64,000 nucleotides of DNA. Origin: Deltaproteobacteria bacterium (GTDB lineage: Bacteria > Myxococcota_A > UBA9042 > PHBI01). Positions 53,407 through 62,275 of this stretch are shown here, in pieces. A program made the position numbers and the translations under genes. Where the stretch lies: assembly GCA_020632715.1 (NCBI GenBank), contig JACKFA010000006.1, positions 368,501-432,500 on the forward strand, given 5' to 3'. Under the pieces are notes generated by a model. The model was not told the origin of the DNA. It did no database searches and saw nothing but the letters and a program-made list of their open reading frames with translations. How positions within the stretch are numbered: position 1 is the first letter of the stretch; every line of letters starts with the position of its first letter.

Positions 53407-53603
53407 AGAGCGCCGTCCTCCTCGTCTTCGCCGGGGTCCTCTTCGCCGCCTGCCTCTGGTTCTTCGCAGAGACGGGCGACTTGTTCGCGCAGAAGGACTA
53501 CCTCGCCGGCATCCTGCACATCCTCGTCGGCTTCTCGCTCGTCCGCGCCGCCGTCGAGCTCTCGCGCCTCGCCGTCCTCGGCCGCCAGCGCGGCGTCCCG
53601 TGA
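53403..53603 (+). CDS. Small hypothetical membrane protein
   Basis: A 66-residue protein with two hydrophobic helices (SAVLLVFAGVLFAACLWFF and YLAGILHILVGFSLVRAAVEL). It starts at GTG 53403, overlapping the stop of the previous membrane protein. It is too short for family assignment; the tight coupling suggests a small partner subunit. Confidence 0.62.
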   Translation: MKSAVLLVFAGVLFAACLWFFAETGDLFAQKDYLAGILHILVGFSLVRAAVELSRLAVLGRQRGVP

Positions 53604-53721
53604 GATCGCGCCGCGGCCCGCCCCCGAGGCACCTCTCCCGCCGTTCTTCTTTCCCGCCTCGGGCACTTTGTGCTACGCGCTTCCCCCGACCGATGCGTAC
53701 GACCCGCCCGAGGAACCGCCC

Positions 53722-54090
53722 GTGAAAGCACGACTCCGAGCCGCGCTCCGCCGCGCGCCGATGGCCGCCCTGGCTGCCGTGGCGCTCCTCCTCCTCGCGG
53801 CCCCCGCGTGCTCGAACCTCGTCGGTGACTCCTGCGAGACCAGCGCCGACTGCGGCTCGCAGATGTACTGCGAGCAGTCCCTCCCGGACGGCTACTGCAC
53901 CGTGCGCGACTGCCTCGACCGGACCTGCCCCGACGAGGGGATCTGCATCCGCTTCACCGAGGACGTCTCCTATTGCATGGCGCCGTGCGAGAGCAAGTCG
54001 GACTGCCGCGACGGCTACCGTTGCGTGAAGGACTTCGGCCCGCACGGCTTCTGCGACGACGACGGCAGCGTCACGCCGACGGCCGAGTAG
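53722..54090 (+). CDS. Cys-rich lipoprotein
   Basis: A 122-residue lipoprotein. The signal AALAAVALLLLAAPAC ends in a lipobox Cys near residue 30. The mature ~90 residues carry ten more cysteines in a regular spacing (CETSADCGSQMYC, YCTVRDCLDRTCPDEGIC, CESKSDCRDGYRC), typical of small disulfide-rich modules in myxobacterial exported proteins. The GTG start has GAGGA seven bases upstream. Function unknown. Confidence 0.75.
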   Translation: MKARLRAALRRAPMAALAAVALLLLAAPACSNLVGDSCETSADCGSQMYCEQSLPDGYCTVRDCLDRTCPDEGICIRFTEDVSYCMAPCESKSDCRDGYRCVKDFGPHGFCDDDGSVTPTAE

Positions 54091-54114
54091 CGCGCGCACC
54101 GCCAGAAGCCGCGC

Positions 54115-54893
54115 CTACACCTCGACGACGCCGCTCCGGAACAACGCGAGGAGCGCCTCGGGGGCGATCTGCTCGGCGCGCGCCTGCGGATCGACCCCCT
54201 GCGCGGCGAGCACCTCGGGCGCGACGTCGAGCGCGTTCTGGAGCGTCTTCCGCCGGCCCTGAAAGGCGCGCTGGAGGAAGCGCTCGAAGCGCTCGAGCTC
54301 CTCGCCGGCGACGAGCGGCGTGTCGCGCAGCTCGACGAGGATCACCGACGAGCTCACCTTCGGCCGCGGCGCGAACGCGGACGGCGGCACGTCGAGCACG
54401 ATCCAGGCGTCCGCGGTCATCGCGGTCGTGACCGACGGGATCCCATAGGCGCGCCCGCCTGCGGTCGCGACGATCCGCTCGGCGACCTCCTTCTGGAGCA
54501 TCAGCACGATGCGCGCGACCTTCCCCCGCAGCTCGAGCAGGCGCCGATAGATCGCGCTCCCGACGTTGTAGGGCAGGTTCCCGACGACGACCGGCAGCCG
54601 CCCCCGACAGGCGGCGGCAGGAGCGCCGCGAGATCCGCCGTGAGCGCGTCTCCGTGAACGACGTTCACATCGCCGCCCGGGAGCCGCTCGCCGAGCTCCG
54701 CGATCGCCCGCTCGTCCTTCTCGAGCGCCACCACCGGGACGCCCTCGCGGGCGAGGAACGCGGTGAGCGCGCCCTCGCCGGGGCCGATCTCGAGGACGCC
54801 CGCGCTGCGCCCGGGGTCGGCGATGGCCACGATCTCCCGCAGCACGTGCGGATCGCGCAGGAAGTGCTGCCCGAGGCGCTTGTCGGCCTTCAT
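54115..54893 (-). CDS. ksgA: 16S rRNA dimethyladenosine methyltransferase, with one-base frameshift
   Basis: KsgA (RsmA) dimethylates two adjacent adenosines near the 3' end of 16S rRNA. From ATG 54893 the protein starts MKADKRLGQHFLRDPHVLREI and has the SAM motif VLEIGPGEGALTAFL. At the G5/C5 run 54601-54605 the frame breaks; the next frame resumes with the catalytic GNLPYNV, VLMLQKEVAERIVA and the C-terminal domain ending RSGVVEV. One missing base restores 260 codons, the normal length. Because it is highly conserved on both sides, a consensus error is more likely than a true mutation. Its start overlaps the tsaD stop (ATGA). Confidence 0.88.
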
Positions 54894-55929
54894 CGCGGCG
54901 GCCTCTTGGTCGTGTAGATGTCGAGCGCGAGGAGCTCCGCCCGCGGAGCCCCTGTCCCTGCTCGAGCAACGCGCCGCCGAGGCCCGCGACCATCGCGGCG
55001 TTGTCGGTGCAGTAGCGCCCGGGGGTCACCCAGGCGGCGATCCGCGCCTTCGCCGCGGCCGCCGTGAGGCGCTCGCGGAGCCGGGAGTTGCTCGCGACCC
55101 CCCCCGCCACCACGAGCCGCGCGATCCCGCTCTCCTCGCACGCGCGCAGCGCCTTCGCGACGAGCACGTCGACGATCGCCTCCTGCGCGGCCGCGGCGAG
55201 GTCCGCCATCACGCCGTCGTCGGCGCGCGCGGCGTCGTCGAGGTCGTCGAGGGCGTGCCGGACGGCGGTCTTGAGCCCGGAGAAGGAGAAGTCGAGCCCG
55301 CGCGAGAGCATCGGCCGCGGCAGATCGAACCGCTCCGGCGCGGTCGCGGTCTTCGCGAGCCGGTCGATGTAGACGCCGCCCGGGTAGGGCAGACCCATCA
55401 TCTTCGCGACCTTGTCGAACGCCTCGCCCGCGGCGTCGTCGAGGGTCTGCCCGAGCACGGTCGTCTGCCCCGGACCGTCGACGCGATACACGCTCGTGTG
55501 CCCGCCGCTCACGGCGAGCGCGACGTAGGGGAACGCGAGCTCGCCGGGGCCCGCGCCCTCGGCGTCGCGCAGGAAGGGCGCGTGGACGTGGGCGTCGATG
55601 TGATCGACCGCGACGAGCGGGATCCCGCGCGACCACGCGAGCGCCTTCGCGACCTGCAACCCGACGAGCAGGCACCCCGAGAGCCCGGGCCCCGCGGTGA
55701 CGGCGACGGCCTCGATGTCGTCGAGGGCGACCCCGGCGTCGGCGAGCGCCTGCTGCACGACGGGCTCCGCCGCGAGCAGGTGGTTCCGGCTCGCGAGCTC
55801 GGGCACGACGCCGCCGAAGCGCGCGTGGATCGGCACCTGGCTCGCGACGACGCTCGACCGCACCTCGCCGCCGCGCGTCACGACGGCCGCCGCGGTCTCG
55901 TCGCAGGAGCTCTCGATCCCGAGGATCAT
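54890..55929 (-). CDS. tsaD: tRNA N6-threonylcarbamoyladenosine synthase subunit TsaD, with one-base frameshift
   Basis: TsaD transfers threonylcarbamoyl to A37 of ANN-decoding tRNAs and is normally essential. The protein starts MILGIESSCDETAAAVV and has the metal-binding histidines H110 and H114 in VDHIDAHVHA and the nucleotide loops SGGHTSVYRV and VAGGVASNSRLR. Near 54949-54952 (C4 run on this strand's complement) the frame breaks just after GALLEQGQG; the restored frame reads APRAELLALDIYTTKRPPR to a stop at 54890. One added base gives 347 codons, the expected size. Coupled by ATGA overlap to ksgA. Confidence 0.9.
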
Positions 55930-55944
55930 CGCGTCACCGGCCCA

Positions 55945-58110
55945 TCACGGCGCGGGCGACGGCTCGGAGTCGGGCTCCGGCGGCGGCGCGGACGGCCGGG
56001 TCAGGGCCTCGAGGCGGTCCGCGAGGGGCCCGGCCGGCGCGAGCTCCCGCGCCCGGGCGAACGCGCGCGCCGCCTCCTCCGGCTGCCCGCGGCGCGTCAT
56101 CACGACGCCGAGGAGCGCCTGCACCCGCGCGTCCTCAGGGCGCTGCCGCCCGAGCGCCCCGAGGAGCTGCTCGGCCTCCTTGAGGCGCCCGTCCGCGACG
56201 TACAGCCGCACGAGGCCGGCCATGACGCCGTCGCTGTTGTTCCCTCCCTCGAGGAGGGCGGTCAGGAGCTTCTCCGCCTTGGCGTCGTCGCCGGCGTCGA
56301 GGGCCATGACGGCCTCGCCGAAGCGCACCTGCGCCTCCTCCTCCGCGCTCAGCGTCGGCGCCACCTGCGACGGAGCCGGCGGCGGCGCGGGCTCCTTCGT
56401 CGCGAGCTTCGCGACCACGAAGATCGTGACGGCCGCGAGCACGACGCCGAGCGCCGCCACGAGCCACGGGAAGGGCCGTCCCACCGGCGGCGGCGGCTCG
56501 GCCCGAACCGCCTCCCCGCGCACGGGCGACGCGCCCCCGTCGATCGTCGGCGCCTCGACGGCCGTGACCTCCGGCGGGATGTTGGGGTCGCCGATGTCGA
56601 AGCGCCCCGTCGGCGGGCGCCGCACGCGCGCGCCGGCACGCACCGGGCTCTTGGCGCTCAGATCCGTCGGCTCGTCGAGCTCGGGTTCGTCGGCCGGGAG
56701 CTGGCTCCGCATGACCCGCGCGCTCTCGGACGTCGCGGGCGCCGCCTGCGCGACGACCGCGGCGGGCGCGGGCTCCGGGGCCTTCGGCGTGCTCAGGACG
56801 GTGCGCTCGCCGGTGTCCGCCGCGACGCGCCGGCGGAGCTCAGCGCCGGCGAGCGCCGAGCGATCCGTCGGCGGTGAGACCTCCGCCGAGGCCGGGAGCG
56901 TCTCGATGATGTCCTGGTCGGTGAGCGGCACGAACGGCGGCTCGTCGCGCACCGTCTCGACGACCTGCTCGGCCGCGACCGCGCTCTCGACCTCGAGCAT
57001 CGTCTCGACGTCGGTCGGGGCGACCTCGACCTCGATCTCGACCTCGGCCTCTGGCTCCGGCTCGGGCGCGGGCTCCGGCAGCGGCGTCCGCACGGCCACG
57101 CGTGGCGCCGGCGCGCCGATCTTCTCCTCGGTCGGGTGCTCCGCCGCCTTCGGCGCCTCCGGCTCGACCGTCGGCACCCCGACCTGCCGCTTCACGCGCG
57201 GCTTCTCACCGGTCGGCGCCGCGCCGGGCGGCGCCGCGTGGTACTCGAGGGTGTCGTTCGCCGGCGACGTCCGCGGCCGCGGGCCGCGCTTGCTGAGCGG
57301 CCCGCGCGGCGACTCGGGGTGGCTGACCTCGACCTCCACCGGCTCCGCGCGCACGGTGCGCGGCTCGGGGCGGCCGAGCGCCTCGGTGAACACGGTCGCG
57401 AGGTCCGCCCGGATCACGTCCTCCCGCGACAGCTCGTCGGCGTCGAGCGCGAGCGGGAACAGCACGAACGCGCCCTTCGCCCGCCGGATCGCCGCGAACA
57501 CGGCCTCGCGCCCGGTCGACGACGGCGACTCGGCGTCGATGAGCTCGCCGTGGCGCACGAGCATGACGCCCCAGTCCCCGTCGAGCTCGACGTGGAGGCG
57601 CGCGTTCATGCGGTGCCGGTGGCAGAGCTGCAGGAGGTGCATCACGTCGTGGAGCGCGAGGTCGCCGGAGATCCCCTCGTCCGGCAGATCCGCGAGCGAC
57701 CCGCGCGCCGCGAGCCGCGGGCGCTCGGCGATCCGCTTCGCGAGGAGCGCGGGATCGAGCGGCTTCGTGAAGTGGTCGGCCACGCCGAGCCGCAGCGCCT
57801 CGAGCTCGGCGTCCATCGACAGCGGGCCGTCGCTCGCGAGGAACACGCTCACCGGCGTCCCGCTCAGCGCGCGCACGACCCGCAGCCCGCCGAGGTCCTT
57901 CCCGCGCGCCGACACGACGAGCGCGTCCGGCGGGGCCCACGCGACGGCGTCCACGGCCTCGTCCTCGCTCGCCATGAGCATGACGATCAGCCCCTCGCGG
58001 CGCAGGTGGAACGCGAGCATCCCGCCCTCGACGCGGTCCTCCTCGACGACGAGCACGCGCAGCGGCTCGCCTTCCGCCGTTCCGGTGCCGCCGCTCGCGT
58101 CGTCCGCCAT
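55945..58110 (-). CDS. Pseudo-receiver, DUF4388 and TPR membrane protein
   Basis: A 721-residue protein. Residues ~15-130 have a response-regulator fold (LRVLVVEEDRVEGGMLAFHLRREG), but the phospho-acceptor Asp is replaced: the expected L-L-D reads V-V-S (DALVVSARGKDLGGL), while the later Lys is kept (HFTKPLD). Residues ~140-230 match DUF4388/PATAN-type domains (ISGDLALHDVMHLLQLCHRHRMNARLHVELDG in pieces). A long Pro/Glu-rich linker precedes a membrane helix (~547-568), then a TPR-containing domain (~590-700). ATG 58110 follows a plausible promoter. Likely a signalling scaffold that does not itself accept phosphate. Confidence 0.82.
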   Translation of the reverse strand: MADDASGGTGTAEGEPLRVLVVEEDRVEGGMLAFHLRREGLIVMLMASEDEAVDAVAWAPPDALVVSARGKDLGGLRVVRALSGTPVSVFLASDGPLSMDAELEALRLGVADHFTKPLDPALLAKRIAERPRLAARGSLADLPDEGISGDLALHDVMHLLQLCHRHRMNARLHVELDGDWGVMLVRHGELIDAESPSSTGREAVFAAIRRAKGAFVLFPLALDADELSREDVIRADLATVFTEALGRPEPRTVRAEPVEVEVSHPESPRGPLSKRGPRPRTSPANDTLEYHAAPPGAAPTGEKPRVKRQVGVPTVEPEAPKAAEHPTEEKIGAPAPRVAVRTPLPEPAPEPEPEAEVEIEVEVAPTDVETMLEVESAVAAEQVVETVRDEPPFVPLTDQDIIETLPASAEVSPPTDRSALAGAELRRRVAADTGERTVLSTPKAPEPAPAAVVAQAAPATSESARVMRSQLPADEPELDEPTDLSAKSPVRAGARVRRPPTGRFDIGDPNIPPEVTAVEAPTIDGGASPVRGEAVRAEPPPPVGRPFPWLVAALGVVLAAVTIFVVAKLATKEPAPPPAPSQVAPTLSAEEEAQVRFGEAVMALDAGDDAKAEKLLTALLEGGNNSDGVMAGLVRLYVADGRLKEAEQLLGALGRQRPEDARVQALLGVVMTRRGQPEEAARAFARARELAPAGPLADRLEALTRPSAPPPEPDSEPSPAP

Positions 58111-58180
58111 CGATCCTGCCTGGAAGCGTTCCCTGGAGGGAGCCCTGGGTGGTGCGGGGCACCGGCCCGAGCGCTCGGGC

Positions 58181-58209
58181 ATTCTCGGGACAGCCTCGCG
58201 CGTAGTCAA
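58181..58209 (-). promoter_or_regulatory. Putative promoter of the pseudo-receiver gene
   Basis: On the minus strand, TTGACT (58204-58209), a 17-bp spacer and GAGAAT (58181-58186), ~70 nt before the ATG at 58110. It is divergent from the TetR promoter. Confidence 0.45.
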
Positions 58210-58239
58210 GGACGGCCGGCGCCCAAGCATGCGAAACCC

Positions 58240-58268
58240 TTGACTCGGGTCCCTCGCTGTCCTAGCGT
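58240..58268 (+). promoter_or_regulatory. Putative promoter of the tetR-etfBA operon
   Basis: TTGACT (58240-58245), a 17-bp spacer and TAGCGT (58263-58268). Transcription would start near 58275, exactly at the operator-like repeat. Confidence 0.6.
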
Positions 58269-58274
58269 CCCGCC

Positions 58275-58292
58275 TGAATGGCGGCTCATTCA
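58275..58292. promoter_or_regulatory. FadR-like operator in the tetR-etfBA leader
   Basis: TGAATG-GCGGCT-CATTCA is a perfect inverted repeat with a six-base centre. It equals the half-sites and spacing of the Bacillus FadR (YsiA) operator as I remember it (TGAATG-N6-CATTCA). It lies just after the -10 box, at the expected transcription start, so binding of the downstream TetR protein would block its own operon. Confidence 0.7.
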
Positions 58293-58307
58293 CAGGCGGA
58301 ACGGGCG

Positions 58308-58922
58308 ATGACCGAGCCGGACAAGCGCCGACGCATCCTGGATGCAGCGGTGAAGGTGTTCGCGCAGTACGGCTTCTACAACTCCAAGGTGTCTCAGGTC
58401 GCCAAGGAGGCAGGGGTCGCGGACGGCACGATCTACCTGTACTTCAAGAACAAGGAAGACATCCTCATCCAGGTCTTCATCGACTCGATGGACGAGATCC
58501 TCCGCCGCCAGGAGGAGGCCCAGGAAGGCCTCGAGGACCCGGTCGAGAAGCTCCGCGTCTTCGCGGAGACCCACTTCCTCTCGGTCGCGGAGAGCCGCGC
58601 CCTGGCCGAGGTCATCACCGTCGAGCTGCGCCAGTCGAGCAAGTTCATGCGCAGCACGGACATGAAGCCGTTCGGGCGCTACCTCGGGATGATCGCGAAG
58701 ATCATCGAGGAGGGGCAGGACGCGGGCGCCTTCACGCGCACGCTGAGCCCACGCCTCACGGCCCGCGCCATCTTCGGCGCCATCGACGAGCTCGCCCTCG
58801 AGTGGGCGATGGGCAAGCGGCAGTCGTCGCTCAGCGACACCTGCGCGCACACGACCGAGTTGTTCCTGACCGGCCTCCAGACGAGGCCAACATCGACGCC
58901 GAGCAGTGGAGGTAAGCCGTGA
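58308..58922 (+). CDS. TetR-family transcriptional regulator, FadR (YsiA)-like
   Basis: A 204-residue TetR repressor. The helix-turn-helix (KVSQVAKEAGVADGTIYLYFKNKEDIL in pieces, residues ~28-55) is nearly the same as that of Bacillus subtilis FadR, which represses fatty-acid degradation and etf genes and is released by long-chain acyl-CoA. The C-terminal ligand domain is all-helical. ATG 58308 (MTEPDKRRRIL) is preferred over ATG 58278, because the latter lies inside the operator and at the predicted transcript start. The stop overlaps the etfB GTG (GTGA). Confidence 0.88.
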   Translation: MTEPDKRRRILDAAVKVFAQYGFYNSKVSQVAKEAGVADGTIYLYFKNKEDILIQVFIDSMDEILRRQEEAQEGLEDPVEKLRVFAETHFLSVAESRALAEVITVELRQSSKFMRSTDMKPFGRYLGMIAKIIEEGQDAGAFTRTLSPRLTARAIFGAIDELALEWAMGKRQSSLSDTCAHTTELFLTGLQTRPTSTPSSGGKP

Positions 58923-59680
58923 AGATCCTCGTGGCATTCAAGCGCGTCATCGATCCTGACGCCCGCATCAAGCTCACGGCCGACAAGACGGCCGTCGACA
59001 CCGAGTCCGTCGAGTACAAGGCCAACCCGTTCTGCGAGAACGCGCTCGAGGAGGCCCTCCGCCTGAAGGAGGAGCACGACGGCGAGGTGGTCCTCGTCTC
59101 CCTCGGCGGCGAGGACATCACGCAGACGATCCGCGCCGGCCTCGCGATGGGCGCCGACCGCGCGGTACGCGTCGAGATCGAGGACAAGGCCCTCGACAGC
59201 GACCTCGCCGCGCGCATCTTCGCCGCGGTCTACAAGGAGGAGGAGGACGTCGACCTCTTCATCTTCGGCAAGCAGGCCGTCGACGGCGACAACAACCAGG
59301 TCGGCCAGCTCACGGCGCAGTACCTCGGGCTCCCGCAGGCGTGCTTCGCCTCGGAGGTCGAGGTCGACGAGGACGCCGGCGAGGCCACGGTCACGCGCGA
59401 GGTCGACGGCGGCCTCGAGACGCTCGCGGTGAAGCTCCCGGCGGTGATCACGGCGGACCTCCGCCTGAACACGCCGCGCTACGCGAAGCTCCCGGACATC
59501 ATGAAGGCGCGCAAGAAGGAGATCGAGGAGCTCGATCTCGACGATCTCGAGATCGAGGACACGGCGCTCAAGATCGAGGTGGTGAGCCTCGAGGAGCCGC
59601 CGAAGCGCAAGGGTGGCGAGATCGTCGGTTCGGTCGACGCGCTCGTCGAGAAGCTCAAGAACGAGGCCCGGGCTCTCTGA
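58919..59680 (+). CDS. etfB: Electron transfer flavoprotein beta subunit
   Basis: EtfB, with EtfA, carries electrons from acyl-CoA dehydrogenases to the quinone pool. The 253-residue product starts at GTG 58919 behind a GGAGG site (MKILVAFKRVIDPDARIK) and has the conserved NPFCENALEEALRLKE, the adenine-nucleotide region LAMGADRAVRVE, and FGKQAVDGDNNQVGQLTAQYLGLPQA (in pieces). It is coupled to the upstream regulator and followed by etfA 23 nt later. Confidence 0.95.
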   Translation: MKILVAFKRVIDPDARIKLTADKTAVDTESVEYKANPFCENALEEALRLKEEHDGEVVLVSLGGEDITQTIRAGLAMGADRAVRVEIEDKALDSDLAARIFAAVYKEEEDVDLFIFGKQAVDGDNNQVGQLTAQYLGLPQACFASEVEVDEDAGEATVTREVDGGLETLAVKLPAVITADLRLNTPRYAKLPDIMKARKKEIEELDLDDLEIEDTALKIEVVSLEEPPKRKGGEIVGSVDALVEKLKNEARAL

Positions 59681-59703
59681 GCCAGGAATACGGAGGACGC
59701 AAC

Positions 59704-60681
59704 ATGGCAAAGATCCTGGTCATCGCGGAGCAGGTGGACGGCGCCCTCAAGAAGGGCACGCTCTCGGCAATCAACCTCGCGCAGCAGATCGCGGCGCGCG
59801 TCGGCGGCGGCTTCGACGTCGGCGTGATCGGCAGCGGCGTCGACGGCGTCGTGTCCGGGCTCCAGGGCTTCGGCGCGGGGGCGATCTACAAGGTCGACGG
59901 CGGCGGGTTCGCGCACTACCTCGCCGAGCCCTACACGGTCGCCGTGAAGGCGCTCGCCGAGAAGTCCGGCGCGAGCTTCGTCATCTCGACGGCGGGCACC
60001 TTCGGCAAGGACCTGCTGCCGCGCGTGGCGGCGGCGCTCGGCGCCGGCATGGTGGCGGACTGCACGGCCCTCGCGGGCGACGGGGCCGACCTCCTCTACA
60101 AGCGGCCGATGTACGCCGGCAACGTGATCGCGACGGTGCGCGCGAAGACGCCGAAGGTCGTCATCAGCGTGCGGACGGCGGAGTTCGACGCCGCCTCGCC
60201 GTCGGGCGGGCAGAGCCCGGTCGAGACGGTCTCGGTCGAGGCCGGCGGCGGCGGCGCGCGCTTCGTGAGCTTCGACGGCACGGAGTCCGAGCGGCCCGAG
60301 CTCACCGAGGCGGACATCGTCGTGTCCGGCGGGCGCGGTCTCAAGGACGGGAAGACCTTCTGGGAGGTCATGAACCCGCTCGCGGACGCCCTCGGCGCGG
60401 CGATCGGCGCGACCCGCGCGGTGGTCGACTCGTGGGAGGAGGTCCCGAACGACATGCAGGTCGGGCAGACCGGCAAGGTCGTGGCGCCGAAGCTCTACGT
60501 GGCGGTCGCGATCTCGGGCGCGATCCAGCACCTCGCCGGCATGAAGAACTCGAAGACGATCGTCGCGATCAACAAGGACCCGGACGCCCCGATCTTCCAG
60601 ATCGCGGACTACGGCCTCGTGGCGGACGCCTTCGCGGTGCTGCCCGAGTTCATCCAGAAGGTGAAGGCCGCGCGCGGCTGA
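59704..60681 (+). CDS. etfA: Electron transfer flavoprotein alpha subunit
   Basis: EtfA binds FAD and pairs with EtfB. The 325-residue product starts MAKILVIAEQVDGALKK and carries the FAD-domain signatures SGGRGLKDGKTFWEVM, ADALGAAIGATRAVVDS, QVGQTGKVVAPKLYVAVAISGAIQHLAG (in pieces) and INKDPDAPIFQIADYGLVADAF. The ATG follows GGAGG by about 7 bases; the longer frame is a shadow of etfB. A strong terminator follows 23 nt after the stop. Confidence 0.96.
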   Translation: MAKILVIAEQVDGALKKGTLSAINLAQQIAARVGGGFDVGVIGSGVDGVVSGLQGFGAGAIYKVDGGGFAHYLAEPYTVAVKALAEKSGASFVISTAGTFGKDLLPRVAAALGAGMVADCTALAGDGADLLYKRPMYAGNVIATVRAKTPKVVISVRTAEFDAASPSGGQSPVETVSVEAGGGGARFVSFDGTESERPELTEADIVVSGGRGLKDGKTFWEVMNPLADALGAAIGATRAVVDSWEEVPNDMQVGQTGKVVAPKLYVAVAISGAIQHLAGMKNSKTIVAINKDPDAPIFQIADYGLVADAFAVLPEFIQKVKAARG

Positions 60682-60704
60682 TCCCTCTCGGCGTCGAGAG
60701 CACG

Positions 60705-60738
60705 AAGGCCCGGTCGACGGAGACGTCGGCCGGGCCTT
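60705..60738 (+). terminator. Intrinsic terminator after etfA
   Basis: AAGGCCCGGTCGACG (60705-60719) and CGTCGGCCGGGCCTT (60724-60738) form a 15-bp stem with one T-G wobble and a GAGA tetraloop, followed by TTGTCG. It lies between the convergent etfA and lipoprotein genes and can serve both, since the A at its 5' edge is a T on the other strand. Confidence 0.88.
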
Positions 60739-60793
60739 TGTCGTCGCGGGAGGGGAGGGCGGCGACGGTGTTCGCGCCGTCCTCGCGCCCCGA

Positions 60794-62248
60794 TCAGCGC
60801 ACGACGATCTGCGGCGACTCGGCGAGGGCGGTGATGTTGTTCGTGAGCTGCTGCAGGTTCTCGCCGTCGAGGCGCACGCGATAGACCTCGCGATCGTTGC
60901 GCTGGCGGGCGTCGCCGTCGCCGATCGTGGCGCCGCCCTGCGTGAGGGTCGGGGTGGCGGTGAAGATGATCGTGGCGCCGTCGGGGCTCAGATCGAACGC
61001 GGTGACGCGCTTGTTGGCGGTGACGTTGCCGGTCGGGTTCTCCGTGACGTTGAAGACGTCGCTCTCGACGAGGGTCTTGCCGGACTGCAGCGTCGCGAAC
61101 TTCACGCGGAGGAGGTTCGTCGCCGGCTTCTCGGGCTGCTGCCCGTTCACGGGGCAGGCGTTCTCGGCGAGGAAGAGGAGCTCCTTCCCGTCCGGCGTGA
61201 AGGTCGGGTTCGCGCGGACGCGCTGCCACTGCCAGTCGGCGAGGACGCCCGCGTCGCACGCCTTCTCGATGTAGACGCCCGCCGGGACGCTCGCGAACGT
61301 GGCGAGCGAGATGCTGTCGGGGTTCTGCGTGTCGTAGACGCGCGCGCGCTGCCACCGATCGCTGAACGTGAAGAACACGATCCAGCGGCTGTCGGGCGAG
61401 ATCGCGACGGGGTCGAGATCGGAGTACTCGCTGCCGGTGCCGGTGCAGTCGCCCTGCGTGCCGTACTTGCAGATGAAGTCGAGCTGCACGAGGCCGGTGC
61501 CGTCGCGCCAGAGGTAGACGGCCACGCTCCGGATCGTGGTCTGGAGCATGACGAGGTTCTTCCCGTCGGCGCTCACCTTGAAGTGGCCCTTGTAGGTGCT
61601 GTCGGCGAGGACGTTCGCCGGCGGGAACTCGAGGAACGGCGTCTTGACGTTCACGTTCTCGCCGAGCTCGACGACCTGGAACTGGTAGATGCAGCTCGGG
61701 CCGGTGCAGTCCTTGGGCGTGGAGTAGAACATCCGATCGCCCGCGAACTTGAAGTCGATGACGTCGGAGAGCGTGACGCCCTTGAAGACGGCGACCTGGA
61801 GCTCGGAGTTGAACTTCCCGAGCACGAGGTCGAAGCCGCCGGTGTCCGGCGACTGCCCCGTGGCGACGGCGATCCACTTGAGATCGGGGCTCACGAAGCA
61901 GCCGAGGTCGCACGACAGCGGCGGATCGAGGTCCTTGAGCCCGGAGAACTCGGTCAGGGCGACCTGGTTCTTGCCGTCGGCGTCCATCATCCAGAGGTCG
62001 TTGGCGGTCGGAGGGGTCGTCGCGATCCGCGGCCGGTAGTCGAAGAGGACCTCGAAGCCGCCGGTCTCGGCCGGCGCGGCCCACGGGTTCTCGGGCTGGA
62101 CGATGTCGCCGGTGTCGTCGACGACGGCGCCGTCTTCGAGCACGGTGAGCGTGTCCTCCTCGCCCTTCGTGCCGCTGTCCCCGCAGGAGGCGAGGGCGGT
62201 CGAGAGCAGGAGTGTCGTGACGAGGGCGATCTGAGCGGGGATCCTCAT
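60794..62248 (-). CDS. Beta-propeller (PD40/TolB-like) lipoprotein
   Basis: A 484-residue lipoprotein. The signal VTTLLLSTALASC ends in a lipobox Cys at residue 22. The mature part contains PD40/TolB-type blades: ANDLWMMDADGKNQVALTEF, VSPDLKWIAVATGQSPDTG, FKVSADGKNLVMLQT, ISPDSRWIVFFTFSDRWQ, FTPDGKELLFLAENACP, LSPDGATIIFTATPTL, VYRVRLDGENLQQLTNN. Such propellers bind proteins or ligands at the outer membrane or surface; no ligand is known here. ATG 62248 has GGAGAG seven bases upstream. Confidence 0.85.
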   Translation of the reverse strand: MRIPAQIALVTTLLLSTALASCGDSGTKGEEDTLTVLEDGAVVDDTGDIVQPENPWAAPAETGGFEVLFDYRPRIATTPPTANDLWMMDADGKNQVALTEFSGLKDLDPPLSCDLGCFVSPDLKWIAVATGQSPDTGGFDLVLGKFNSELQVAVFKGVTLSDVIDFKFAGDRMFYSTPKDCTGPSCIYQFQVVELGENVNVKTPFLEFPPANVLADSTYKGHFKVSADGKNLVMLQTTIRSVAVYLWRDGTGLVQLDFICKYGTQGDCTGTGSEYSDLDPVAISPDSRWIVFFTFSDRWQRARVYDTQNPDSISLATFASVPAGVYIEKACDAGVLADWQWQRVRANPTFTPDGKELLFLAENACPVNGQQPEKPATNLLRVKFATLQSGKTLVESDVFNVTENPTGNVTANKRVTAFDLSPDGATIIFTATPTLTQGGATIGDGDARQRNDREVYRVRLDGENLQQLTNNITALAESPQIVVR

Positions 62249-62275
62249 GGTCTCTCCGGGAGCGGCTACCGCGCT

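Noticed and set aside
54654..54668. GTGAACGACGTTCAC palindrome resembling the one before glgC
   Set aside because: It lies inside the conserved coding part of ksgA (VNVVHG), so coding constraint explains it better than an operator role.
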